Translations under genes and position numbers: made by a program
Part shown: positions 25,142-33,194 of the stretch, piece by piece
How positions within the stretch are numbered: the first letter of the stretch is position 1
How the letters are laid out: every line of letters starts with the position of its first letter
The notes under the pieces: generated by a model
Seen by the model: only the letters and a program-made list of their open reading frames with translations
Databases searched by the model: none
Told to the model about the DNA's origin: nothing
Origin: Actinophytocola sp044466355
GTDB taxonomy: Bacteria; Actinomycetota; Actinomycetes; Mycobacteriales; Pseudonocardiaceae
Assembly (NCBI RefSeq): GCF_044466355.1
Contig: NZ_JBITMQ010000018.1
Location: forward strand, 1 to 64,000
Direction: 5' to 3'
Length of the DNA: 64,000 nucleotides

Positions 25142-25998
25142 GTAGCACTCCTCAGCTTGCCAGCGAGTTCCGCGATCAGCTGCCGGGAGTCGTCATCGGA
25201 CAAGGCGGCGGCCGACAGCCTCTTCCAGGCCACCCTAGCCTTGTCGATGAACTCCTCGTCCTCGAGAAACGCGGCAGTGGATCGAGTCTCCTCATAGCAA
25301 AGAGGCGGCTGCCCGGGGCAGTCGAGGATCTTCAGAGAGCCTTGCGCGGCGACCGCGACGACGGCGTTGAATGGCAAGACCCGGATGCTCACGTTGCGGC
25401 GCGCCGAGGCAGCGAGCAGATGCTGGAGCTGGCCGTACATCATGACGGGATCGTCCATCGTCCGCCGGAGGACCATCTCCTCCACGATCAGCTGGACCGT
25501 CGGCGGATCGATTCGATCAAGCACACGCTGGCGCGCCATTCGCGACGCGACAAGGCTTTCGGTGACCTCCTCGGATCGGCTGCCGGGCAAGGCCCGGAGG
25601 AGCGCGCGGGCATAGTCCGCCGTCTGGACCAGACCCGGGACGAGGGTGAGTTCGAAGCTGTGGATTGCGGTCGCTTCGTTCTCGAACCGGATCAGGTCCC
25701 GCAGCATTCGGGAAAGCGGAGCGCTGCCGATCTCGTGCCAGTTTCGTTCGTCGCCGGTTCTGACCAGGTCCAGGACGTCTTGCCGGATTTCGGCTGGGAC
25801 GCGGAGAAAACCGAGCACGGCCGCCACGTCATCGACATAGAGCCCGCGTTCGCCGGTCTCCATACGACTGACCTTGCTCTCCGACCAGTCCAGCGCCCGC
25901 GCGACGTCCTTGCAGCTCAAACCCCGCTTGATCCGCCATGCCCGCAGCTGTGTCGACACCCGTCGCTGCCGGACGGAAACCCCTTTTCGCCGTGCCAT
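25138..25998 (-). CDS. XRE / DUF5753 regulator (Scr1-like antitoxin-type)
   Basis: A 286-residue protein. The helix-turn-helix is at residues about 14-68 (TQLRAWRIKRGLSCKDVARA, then LDWSESKVSRMETGERGLYV). The C-terminal DUF5753 domain begins near 100: FELTLVPGLVQTADYARALL, then RMARQRVLDR and LKILDCPGQPP. The domain order and the coupled DUF397 gene identify it as the Scr1-type member of a toxin-antitoxin-like pair. It is divergent from the 71-residue ORF at 26094. Confidence 0.88.
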   Translation of the reverse strand: MARRKGVSVRQRRVSTQLRAWRIKRGLSCKDVARALDWSESKVSRMETGERGLYVDDVAAVLGFLRVPAEIRQDVLDLVRTGDERNWHEIGSAPLSRMLRDLIRFENEATAIHSFELTLVPGLVQTADYARALLRALPGSRSEEVTESLVASRMARQRVLDRIDPPTVQLIVEEMVLRRTMDDPVMMYGQLQHLLAASARRNVSIRVLPFNAVVAVAAQGSLKILDCPGQPPLCYEETRSTAAFLEDEEFIDKARVAWKRLSAAALSDDDSRQLIAELAGKLRSAT

Positions 25999-26093
25999 TC
26001 CGACACGATCCCGTCATGCCACGGTGGCACGAAAGTCGTGTCACCCGAACGGAAATTTGCGCGACCGCATGGCGCGGCGGGACGTTGTGCGGC

Positions 26094-26309
26094 ATGGAGC
26101 TGACCTGGACCGTGCGCGGCGCGTACGCGAACTGGACGATGACCGTCTCGACCGCACCGCCCGACCCCGAAGAGGAAATCGAGTACCGGGACGAGTGGCC
26201 GTCCGAACCGTTCAACCGGCTGCACGCGAACTTCCGGGAACTGATCGACCTGCTGGAAGCCGTGCGCGGCCTGGACAACGTCCCCGGAGCGCTGCTGTCG
26301 TACACATGA
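26094..26309 (+). CDS. Short conserved hypothetical protein
   Basis: A 71-residue acidic protein from ATG 26094 (MELTWTVRGAYANWTMTVST, then EPFNRLHANFRELIDLLEAV). A longer frame from 25938 would overlap the divergent XRE gene and lacks support. No motif is recognised. The high Trp/Glu content and short size are typical of the small proteins near Scr1/DUF397 loci, but I cannot assign a role. It ends 12 bp before hisN. Confidence 0.55.
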   Translation: MELTWTVRGAYANWTMTVSTAPPDPEEEIEYRDEWPSEPFNRLHANFRELIDLLEAVRGLDNVPGALLSYT

Positions 26310-26321
26310 CAGCATCTGGCC

Positions 26322-27110
26322 ATGCACCGCACCGACCACACCGACGACCTCGCCGTCGCCTTGCGGCTCGCCGACGCCGCCGACGAGATCACCATGGCCC
26401 GGTTCCTCGCCGCCGACCTCGTCGTCGACCGCAAGCCGGACCGCACGCCCGTCACCGACGCCGACACGGCCGTCGAGGACACGGTGCGGGAGATCATCGC
26501 CGAGCTGCGGCCCGACGACGAGGTCCTGGGCGAGGAGCGCGGCGGAGCCGTCGGGGACGGGCGGACGTGGGTCGTCGACCCGATCGACGGGACCAAGAAC
26601 TTCCTGCGGGGCAATCCCGTGTGGGCGACACTGATCGCGCTCGTGGACGGTGGGGTGCCGGTCGTGGGGGTCGTGTCAGCGCCCGCGTTCCCGCGCCGGT
26701 GGTGGGCGTCGGCCGGTGGCGGGGCGTGGTGCGGGGAACGGCGGCTGCGGGTGTCGGCGGTCGCGGCGCTGGCGGACGCGTACCTGTCCACGACGGACGC
26801 CCGGCTGTGGGAACCGAGGGAGCCCTACCAGTCGCTCATGGACGCGTGCTGGGAGACCAGGGCGTTCGGCGACTTCTGGCAGCACGTGCTGGTCGCCGAA
26901 GGTGCGCTCGACCTGGCGGCGGACCCGATCGCGAACCCGTGGGACCTGGCGGCGGTGCAGGTGATCGTCACCGAGGCGGGTGGCCGGTTCACCGACCTGC
27001 GCGGCGAGGCGCGGTTCGACGGCGGCGACGGGCTCGCGTCGAACGGGCTCCTGCACGACGCGGCGCTGGGCGTGCTTCAGGCCGGCGTCAGCGCACCCCG
27101 CACGACCTGA
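26322..27110 (+). CDS. hisN: Inositol monophosphatase-family enzyme, probable histidinol-phosphatase
   Basis: A 262-residue IMPase-fold phosphatase. The metal-binding motifs are the Glu in VLGEERGG near 68-75, WVVDPIDGTKNFLRGNPVW near 83-101, and NPWDLAAVQVIVTEAGG near 206. Actinobacterial members with the NFLRG variant are usually HisN, which removes phosphate from L-histidinol phosphate; inositol phosphatase is the alternative. The 3' end overlaps the convergent small gene by 34 bp. Confidence 0.85.
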   Translation: MHRTDHTDDLAVALRLADAADEITMARFLAADLVVDRKPDRTPVTDADTAVEDTVREIIAELRPDDEVLGEERGGAVGDGRTWVVDPIDGTKNFLRGNPVWATLIALVDGGVPVVGVVSAPAFPRRWWASAGGGAWCGERRLRVSAVAALADAYLSTTDARLWEPREPYQSLMDACWETRAFGDFWQHVLVAEGALDLAADPIANPWDLAAVQVIVTEAGGRFTDLRGEARFDGGDGLASNGLLHDAALGVLQAGVSAPRTT

Positions 27111-27346
27111 GCCCAGGTCAGCCTGCCGAACAGGTAGTGGCAGGCGACCTGTTCGTTGCTGAAGCGGGCCCAGTCGTAGCGGTTGCCCTGCTCGCGCCAG
27201 AAGACCTCCCAGGCGTAGTTGCCCTCGTCGTCGGGGTTGTCGTCGCGGACGAGGCACCACGCGTTGTCGGCCTCGGCACCCACGGACACGACCTCGGCGG
27301 GCACCCCGACGGCGGCCAGCCATTCGGTGATGGACTCGGCGTTCAT
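27077..27346 (-). CDS. Putative immunity protein to the TNT toxin
   Basis: An 89-residue soluble protein with no signal peptide (MNAESITEWLAAVGVPAEVV, EVFWREQGNRYDW, HYLFGRLTWAQ). Its ATG overlaps the TGA of the TNT toxin gene (ATGA). In mycobacteria the NADase domain TNT is held inactive by a small cytosolic immunity factor (IFT) encoded directly downstream. The position, size and coupling here fit that role. No sequence match to IFT is claimed; immunity is inferred from context. Confidence 0.65.
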   Translation of the reverse strand: MNAESITEWLAAVGVPAEVVSVGAEADNAWCLVRDDNPDDEGNYAWEVFWREQGNRYDWARFSNEQVACHYLFGRLTWAQVVRGALTPA

Positions 27347-29598
27347 GCGATCTCCTCGAGGTAACCCAGCGCGACCAGCTCGATGGCCGAGTGGGTGGTG
27401 CGGTAGCGGACGCCGCCCCCCGGCTGCCCGAACCAGGCCGCCGACACGGCACGCCACACCGGCAACGGCTTGACCACCCGGTAGCGGCGGTACCCGGCGT
27501 CCTTGTGCTCGGGCGGCAGGGACCGTTGCGCGAACATCGTGCCGTCGACCGCGAACACCCGCCCGTGCGGCGACCCGAAGCGGTCGATGACCGTGTCCTC
27601 GGCGAGGGTTTCCGCTTCGCCCGGGGCGCTGCCGCCCTCGGGGTACTGCTCGCTGGTGGGCCAGTTGTACTCGAGCCCCTCGGGGCTGATGCCCTGCGGC
27701 GTGACGCTGCCGAGACGGACGAGGTAGCGGCGGTCCCAGTCCCGCTCGTTGGCGCCGCCGAGCGGGTCGTGGTGCTCGAGGAGCGCCTGCACCGCGGGGT
27801 GGTCGGCGGTGATGCCCGCGCTCGGGTTGACCGGGCGGAACCTGGGCAGGGTCGCGGCGTCCGGTGACACGTCGGCGGCGCTGGGCGCTGCTGGTGCGGG
27901 TTCGTCGACCGGCGGCCGCGGATAGCCCTGCTGGCCCAGGCCCGTGTAGGACATGCCGCCCCCGACCTGCGGCGCGGGATGAGGGGGCGGGTACTGGTAC
28001 GCCGACGGCGGTGCGTAGCTCTGGTAGCCCGGCGGTGTCGACGGGGGCGGCAGCTGCGCCGGGGCGGCGTCCGCGGCGGCCTTCGTGGCGGCGCGGTGGG
28101 CGATGCCCTCGTGCAGTTCCGCCAGGCGGGGCCGGTCGTCGACGAGGCGGTGGTCGGGGTGGTCGGCGGGCTCGAAACGCAGGCCCGCCGCGTAGTCCAG
28201 CTCCGGCGGGGGCGCCGGGGTCTGCCGCGCGGGCCGGTAAGACGCGACCGGCAGGTGCCCGATCGGGAACATGTGGATCCAGAACGCCGCCAGAACCTCG
28301 TTCCGCTCCCCCTTCGCGGGCGGCGGGGCACCGGGCGGTCCTGCCATCGGCTTGCCCGCTCGTGGTGCCGGGTCGGCCGGGCGCTCCGCCGACGGGACGT
28401 ACGCCGCCGGGGCCTGCCGGACCGGGGCCGGGGCGACCGGTGCCGGGGCCGCGGGCGCGGCCGGACGGCCCGGTGCGGGAACGGGTGCCGCCGGTGCGGG
28501 CGCACCGCCCACCGGAGCCGCGGGAGCGCCCCCGAACTGGCCACCGCCGTAGGCCGGTGGCGCCGCCGGGTTCGCCACCGGCGGGGCCGTCGCCGCTGGC
28601 GGGAGGTTCGGCGGTGGCGCCACCGCCGGTTCCAGACCACCAGCGAAACCCGCCTGTACGGTCTGGCCGGTCGGCGGGGTCGGGGTGTCGTCGATCGTGT
28701 CGTCGATGACGTCGGACGGGACCGGGCCCGTGATGTCCGGATCCGCGGGCAGCACACCGTCCGGGCGCCCAGGCAATACACCCGACCCGTCTCCGGGGGG
28801 CACGTCACCAGGCGGCAGGTCTCCAGGGATGCCCGGCACCACGTCCCCGGGCATCCCGTGGCCCGGCGTCGGCCGCAGCGTGTCGGCCGTGTCGCCGACC
28901 ACCCCCGCGGCCGGGCCTGCCACGTTCCCAGGAAGCTGCGTCGCGGTGTCCACCGTACCGCCCACCGTACTGTCCACAGTGGACGCTACGGCGTCGGTCA
29001 CCGGTGACGCCACGTCCGTCACCGTCGTCGTGACGCCCGGCAGCAGGTGGTGACCGGGGTTGGCGTTCACCGGGGTCTGCACGGCCGCGATGTCCACGCC
29101 AGAACCCGGCTGCACGGCGCTGACCAGCTGAGACTCGATGTGCGCCACGTTCGCCGCCGTGCCCCGCACGGCCGTTTCCAGACCGGCGAGCGCGGTCGGG
29201 TGGCCCGCCGACGCGGCCGTGTGGGCGGCGTCGGTGTTCTGGGCCAGGTGCACCAGGTTCCGGACGATCTCCACCTTGGCCGCGCCGACCTGGCCCGCCG
29301 CGTGCTCCAGGCGGTCCGCCGCCGCGTTGGCGTCGCGGACGACGGAAGTCAGGTGACCGGAATCCGCCTCCACGAAGGACTTCCACTCGTTCGCCGCGGC
29401 GTCACCGGCGTCGCCGGTCACCGCCGACAACGCGGAGCGGGCCGTCGTGTCGGCGTCCGTCGTCAGCGTGGACATGGTGGTGGCCGTGTCACGCCAGGCC
29501 TGGGCCTGTCTGGCCATGGCCTCCTCGTCGGCCTCCGGCCACACGACACCGGCCTGCGCGGCGACGTCCGCCAGCTCCGGTGGCAGCTCGATGCCCAT
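27343..29598 (-). CDS. WXG100-type secreted toxin with C-terminal TNT (NAD+ glycohydrolase) domain
   Basis: A 751-residue polymorphic toxin. The N-terminal about 170 residues are helical and resemble the WXG100_2/CpnT N-terminal domain (starts MGIELPPELADVAAQAGVVW). A long Pro/Ala/Gly-rich linker follows. The C-terminal about 120 residues match TNT (DUF4237): VIDRFGSPHGRVFA, FAQRSLPPEHK, YRVVKPLPVW, WFGQPGGGVRYR and GYLEEI. In CpnT the TNT domain hydrolyses NAD+; the GQPGGG Gln is part of that active-site region. Export through an ESX/type VII system is inferred from the WXG neighbours (29599-30355). Its immunity gene is probably the coupled downstream ORF. Confidence 0.88.
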   Translation of the reverse strand: MGIELPPELADVAAQAGVVWPEADEEAMARQAQAWRDTATTMSTLTTDADTTARSALSAVTGDAGDAAANEWKSFVEADSGHLTSVVRDANAAADRLEHAAGQVGAAKVEIVRNLVHLAQNTDAAHTAASAGHPTALAGLETAVRGTAANVAHIESQLVSAVQPGSGVDIAAVQTPVNANPGHHLLPGVTTTVTDVASPVTDAVASTVDSTVGGTVDTATQLPGNVAGPAAGVVGDTADTLRPTPGHGMPGDVVPGIPGDLPPGDVPPGDGSGVLPGRPDGVLPADPDITGPVPSDVIDDTIDDTPTPPTGQTVQAGFAGGLEPAVAPPPNLPPAATAPPVANPAAPPAYGGGQFGGAPAAPVGGAPAPAAPVPAPGRPAAPAAPAPVAPAPVRQAPAAYVPSAERPADPAPRAGKPMAGPPGAPPPAKGERNEVLAAFWIHMFPIGHLPVASYRPARQTPAPPPELDYAAGLRFEPADHPDHRLVDDRPRLAELHEGIAHRAATKAAADAAPAQLPPPSTPPGYQSYAPPSAYQYPPPHPAPQVGGGMSYTGLGQQGYPRPPVDEPAPAAPSAADVSPDAATLPRFRPVNPSAGITADHPAVQALLEHHDPLGGANERDWDRRYLVRLGSVTPQGISPEGLEYNWPTSEQYPEGGSAPGEAETLAEDTVIDRFGSPHGRVFAVDGTMFAQRSLPPEHKDAGYRRYRVVKPLPVWRAVSAAWFGQPGGGVRYRTTHSAIELVALGYLEEIA

Positions 29599-29916
29599 CT
29601 ACTGCTCCGCGGACTTGAGATGGTCGAGCGCCGCGCCCTCGCCCGCGCCGTACGTGGTGGCGGTGTCGGAGAACCGCGTGCCAACCGAACCGAGCCGCTC
29701 GGACAGCGACGACAGGCGGGCCACGACGTCGTCGGCGGGCTGGGCGTGCACGGACGAGAAGCTCTGGCCCACCGCGTCCGTGCCCCAGCAGGCGCCGTCG
29801 GCGCTCAGCGCGTCGGAGAGCGAGCGGTGGATGGCGGCGACCCTGGTGCTCAGCGGTTCGAACTGGCTCGCCTGCCCGGCCAGCCGCTCGGCATCGACGT
29901 CATATCCGTCGTGCAT
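29599..29916 (-). CDS. WXG100-like ESX secretion-associated protein
   Basis: A 105-residue all-helical protein (DVDAERLAGQASQFEPLSTR; ADGACWGTDAVGQSF; ARLSSLSERLGSVGTRF). It carries a W-G-type turn (CWGTD) between two long helices, as in EspC/WXG100 relatives. It overlaps the YbaB-like gene by 17 bp and its stop is directly next to the toxin start. It probably pairs with the toxin's N-terminal helical domain for type VII export. Confidence 0.75.
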   Translation of the reverse strand: MHDGYDVDAERLAGQASQFEPLSTRVAAIHRSLSDALSADGACWGTDAVGQSFSSVHAQPADDVVARLSSLSERLGSVGTRFSDTATTYGAGEGAALDHLKSAEQ

Positions 29917-30355
29917 GGCGCGTGCCTCCCGACTGCATCCAGGACTTGTCCTCGAACGTCTCGTCCTGCGGGTCGTCGTCCGGCTCCGGTTCCGGCGCCA
30001 GCTCCTCGTCCGACAGGTCGGCGGTGCCGCGCAGCAACGCGGCCGGGTCGGAGTCGGCGGGCAGCACAGGCGCGAGCACCTCGCTCGCCTGGCGGTTGAC
30101 GCGTGCGGCGGCCTCGGCGGTCGTGCGGACGATCAACGCGGCCAGGTCGGCGGGCCGTAGGGCGCGGTAGGCGTCGTCGTCGATGGCGAGGTCCACGAGC
30201 GTGCCCGACGCGGACACCGTGACGGCCACGCGGCCGTCGTCACTCGTCACTGTCTCCCGGACCGTCGCAAGCGACCGTTGCACGGCCCCCAGTTGCTCCC
30301 GGCTTCGCCGGTAGCCGGCCAACAGGTCCTCGACCTGAGCTCTGTGGTCAGCCAC
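29900..30355 (-). CDS. YbaB/EbfC-type DNA-binding-like protein of the ESX toxin operon
   Basis: About 151 residues. The first about 105 follow the YbaB/EbfC fold: RAQVEDLLAGYRRSREQLGA, VTVSASGTLVDLAIDDDAYR, LAALIVRTTAEAAARVNRQA. An acidic tail of about 45 residues follows. Such proteins head many actinobacterial WXG100 operons; whether they bind DNA or act as secretion chaperones is unsettled. GTG 30355 has GGAGG at about 7 nt; GTG 30358 is equally in frame. The longer frame to 30808 is spurious. Confidence 0.75.
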   Translation of the reverse strand: MADHRAQVEDLLAGYRRSREQLGAVQRSLATVRETVTSDDGRVAVTVSASGTLVDLAIDDDAYRALRPADLAALIVRTTAEAAARVNRQASEVLAPVLPADSDPAALLRGTADLSDEELAPEPEPDDDPQDETFEDKSWMQSGGTRHARRI

Positions 30356-30437
30356 CACGGCCACCTCCGCTGGGGGACGGCATTGGTCTCGGTCTCGCGT
30401 TGGACGTGTGGCACGCGCCGAGGGTTCCAGAGAATTT

Positions 30438-31031
30438 TCACAGCCGCGCGCGGATCGCGCTGTGCACCGCGCGGGCGAGGGCGCCACCGACCACCGATCG
30501 TGGACCGCCGAACGGTTCGGCGGGCCCGTCGGGCGGGCAGAGCACGACCACCGAGTCGGTCGGCGTGCCCGTTCCCGGTACACCTGACTCGAAAAGCGCC
30601 TGCGCCTTGGCCTCCGCGACCGTGGCGACCGCGTTGACCAGCGCCGCCTCGGTGAGCCGGACCGGCAGGTGGCAGATCGCGTTGATCGTGCCGACCGGCT
30701 CCGGCACGGCGGCGGGACCGGCCGCCCACGTCGGGTGCGCGCCGATGCCGGTGGTGACCGCGACACGGACACCACCGTCCTCCCGGTGTACGACCTCACG
30801 TACGTCAACGGCGGTCAGCAGCCCGATCCCGTCACCGGTCAGGCCGAGCGAGGTGGCGATCTCGTCGAGGTGGCGGTCCGGGTCGAGCCGGGCGTAGGTG
30901 TTGGCGACGGTCGCGTTGACCACCCAGTTCCGCAGGCCGATACCACCGCCCAGCACGCCGGACGACACCGCGAGCCACGGCGAGCAGGCCCGCCACACGT
31001 ACACCGGCGAACCGTCGACCTCGGTGATCAC
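30438..31031 (-). CDS. cbiZ: Adenosylcobinamide amidohydrolase (CbiZ-like)
   Basis: A 197-residue protein with CbiZ signatures: SSGVLGGGIGLRNWVVNATV near residue 23, GDGIGLLTAVDV near 67, VAVTTGIGAHPTWA near 90. CbiZ removes the aminopropanol side chain from adenosylcobinamide so that pseudocobamides can be salvaged into cobalamin. No other cobalamin genes are near. The stop overlaps the GNAT gene start, so the two may be cotranscribed. Confidence 0.8.
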   Translation of the reverse strand: MITEVDGSPVYVWRACSPWLAVSSGVLGGGIGLRNWVVNATVANTYARLDPDRHLDEIATSLGLTGDGIGLLTAVDVREVVHREDGGVRVAVTTGIGAHPTWAAGPAAVPEPVGTINAICHLPVRLTEAALVNAVATVAEAKAQALFESGVPGTGTPTDSVVVLCPPDGPAEPFGGPRSVVGGALARAVHSAIRARL

Positions 31032-31579
31032 GTGAGTTCCTTGCGCACCAGCGCACGCCGGGTGCCGCGCCGTTCGACGAGTTCGAAGCCCGCCGACAGG
31101 AACACGTCGAGCGTGCCGTGGTACAGGTCGCCGGAGGCCTTCTTCTGGCCCTCGGTGTCGACCGGGTGTCCCTCGACCGTCGTCGCGCCACGCTCGCGCG
31201 CGAAGTCGACGGCCGCGTCGACCAGCGTGCGAGCGAGGCCGCGACCACGGGCGGAACGGTGGACGAAGAAGCAGGTCACCGACCAGGTGTCCGGGCCAGC
31301 GTCGGAGGCGGTGACCTTCGAGCGGTCGAGCTTCGGGTACGTGGACCGGGGCGCGACCGCCACCCAGCCGACCGGGCGGTCGTCGTCCAGCGCGAGCACG
31401 CCGAGCGGCTCACCGGCCCGCACCAACTCGTGCAGGAACCTCTTGTTGCCCTCGCCCCATTCCGCGCGGACCTCGGTCCGCATGAACCACGTGCAGTAAC
31501 ACCCGCCGACGGTCTTGTTGGCGCTGAACAACTCCGCCAGCGACGGCCAGGTGTCCCGCGTGAGTTCGGCGAGCCGCAT
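31028..31579 (-). CDS. GNAT-family N-acetyltransferase
   Basis: A 183-residue acetyltransferase. The acetyl-CoA loop is RSARGRGLARTLVDAAVDFA near 105-125, preceded by strand VTCFFVHR and followed by the C-terminal VFLSAGFELVERR. The N-terminal YCTWFMRTEVRAEW is typical of a GNAT subgroup of unknown substrate. It lies between HMG-CoA lyase (3-bp gap) and CbiZ (4-bp overlap). Confidence 0.85.
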   Translation of the reverse strand: MRLAELTRDTWPSLAELFSANKTVGGCYCTWFMRTEVRAEWGEGNKRFLHELVRAGEPLGVLALDDDRPVGWVAVAPRSTYPKLDRSKVTASDAGPDTWSVTCFFVHRSARGRGLARTLVDAAVDFARERGATTVEGHPVDTEGQKKASGDLYHGTLDVFLSAGFELVERRGTRRALVRKELT

Positions 31580-31582
31580 CGC

Positions 31583-32530
31583 TCAGCCCCGCAGCGCGCG
31601 GACCACGCGTGACGGGCTCGGCCGCCCCAGCTTCGCGGCCATCCACGCGCTGGTGTCGGCGAGCTTGTCGAGGTCGACGCCGGTGTCGACGCCGAGGCCG
31701 TCGAGGCACCACACGAGGTCCTCGGTGGCGAGGTTGCCGGTGGCGGACTCCGCGTACGGGCAGCCGCCGAGGCCGCCCGCCGAGGAGTCCACTGTGGTCA
31801 CCCCGTGCCGCAGCGCCTCGACCGTGTTGGCGAGCGCCTGCCCGTAGGTGTCGTGGAAGTGCACGGCCAGCGCGGCCGCGTCCGTGCCCGCCTCGGTGAA
31901 CGCGTCGATCAGCGCGGCGACGTGACCCGTGGTGGCGACACCGATCGTGTCGCCCAGGGAGAGCTGCGAGCAGCCCATGCCCAGCAACCGCTGACCGACC
32001 GAGACGACCGCTGCGGGATCGACCGCGCCCTCCCACGGGTCGCCCCAGCACATGGACACATAGCCGCGCACGTCCAGGCCCTCGGCGACGGCCCGGCTCA
32101 CGACCGGCTCGAACATCTCCATCTGCGAGTCGAGCGTGCGGTTGAGGTTGCGGCCCGCGAACGTCTCCGTGGCGCTCGCGAAGATCGCGATGTGCGTGAC
32201 CCCGGCGGCGAGCGCCCGGTCGAGCCCGCGCTCGTTCGGTACCAGCACCGGGTACCGCACACCCTCACGAGCCGCGAGCCCGGCCAGCAACTGCTCGGCG
32301 TCAGCCAGCTGCGGCACCCACTTGGGGTGCACGAAGCTGGTGGCCTCGATCGTGGTCAGCCCGGCATCGGCGAGCCGGTCGAGGAACTCGAGCTTCACCT
32401 CGACGGGGACGATCGCGTCCTCGTTCTGCAGCCCGTCCCTCGGCCCGACCTCCCAGATCGTGACGCGTGCCGGCAACCCGGGTGCGGGCACCCGGGTCGG
32501 CAGGCCGAGGTCGCGCGCGGTCGTGGCCAT
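31583..32530 (-). CDS. Hydroxymethylglutaryl-CoA lyase
   Basis: A 315-residue HMGL-type TIM barrel that cleaves HMG-CoA to acetoacetate and acetyl-CoA (leucine degradation). Seen: VGPRDGLQNE (residues about 26-35; catalytic Arg and metal Asp), VHFHDTYGQ (metal-binding His pair) and the flexible loop GLGGCPYAESATGNLATED carrying the catalytic Cys. ATG 32530 gives the normal family length. Its closeness to acyl-CoA carboxylase genes and fadE25 fits branched-chain amino-acid/acyl-CoA catabolism. Confidence 0.92.
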   Translation of the reverse strand: MATTARDLGLPTRVPAPGLPARVTIWEVGPRDGLQNEDAIVPVEVKLEFLDRLADAGLTTIEATSFVHPKWVPQLADAEQLLAGLAAREGVRYPVLVPNERGLDRALAAGVTHIAIFASATETFAGRNLNRTLDSQMEMFEPVVSRAVAEGLDVRGYVSMCWGDPWEGAVDPAAVVSVGQRLLGMGCSQLSLGDTIGVATTGHVAALIDAFTEAGTDAAALAVHFHDTYGQALANTVEALRHGVTTVDSSAGGLGGCPYAESATGNLATEDLVWCLDGLGVDTGVDLDKLADTSAWMAAKLGRPSPSRVVRALRG

Positions 32531-32550
32531 GTTCGCTCCGCAAGCTCCGC

Positions 32551-33108
32551 TCAGCGGCGGTACTGGCCGCCGCCCTGCGGCGGGTACTGCTGGGTCTGCT
32601 GCGGCTGCTGGACGAAGTCGTCGTGCGGGTTGTCGTTGATCTCGCGGTAGAGCAGCGTGTGCACCTTCTCGACCGACGGGATGTCGTCGAACTCGAGGGC
32701 TTCCTGGGAGGCGGACTCGATGATCAGCGTGCCGCAGCCGAAGATCCGGTCGATGAGGCCGTGCTCGAAACGGACGCTGTTGATGCTGTTCATCGGGATG
32801 GTGATGCCGGTCGTCTTGATGACGCCCTCCTTGGCCATGACCCGGTCGGTCGTGACCACGAAGTGCGTGGTGCGCCAGCGGACGAACGGGATGAAGAACA
32901 GCCACACCAGCAGGATCAGCGCGACAGCGCCGATCGCGATGTAGCCGACCATGCTCCACGACGTGTCCGAGACGAGGATCGCGAGCCAGATGCCCACCCC
33001 GAGCGTCACGATCAGCACGACATAAGGCAGGAGGAGCATCTTCCAGTGCGAGTGTTTGTGCAGGATGACGCTCTCGCCCTCGCTGAGCAGATCCTCTGGG
33101 TATGCCAC
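32551..33108 (-). CDS. PH-domain membrane protein (Rv3278c-like)
   Basis: A 185-residue protein with two close helices at about 25-45 and 52-72, then a bacterial PH (bPH_2/DUF304) domain: THFVVTTDRVMAKEGVIKTT, then IPMNSINSVRF and GTLIIES. A Gln/Pro-rich tail ends it. Its place beside birA matches M. tuberculosis Rv3278c. Function unknown; a structural or signalling membrane role is likely. Confidence 0.85.
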   Translation of the reverse strand: MAYPEDLLSEGESVILHKHSHWKMLLLPYVVLIVTLGVGIWLAILVSDTSWSMVGYIAIGAVALILLVWLFFIPFVRWRTTHFVVTTDRVMAKEGVIKTTGITIPMNSINSVRFEHGLIDRIFGCGTLIIESASQEALEFDDIPSVEKVHTLLYREINDNPHDDFVQQPQQTQQYPPQGGGQYRR

Positions 33109-33194
33109 GGCGTCCTCCCGAGATAAACCGCCTGTCGCGCGTAACCGTACCGAGGTGGACCGACAGTTCGTGGGCTGACCCGCGAGAATTCCCG

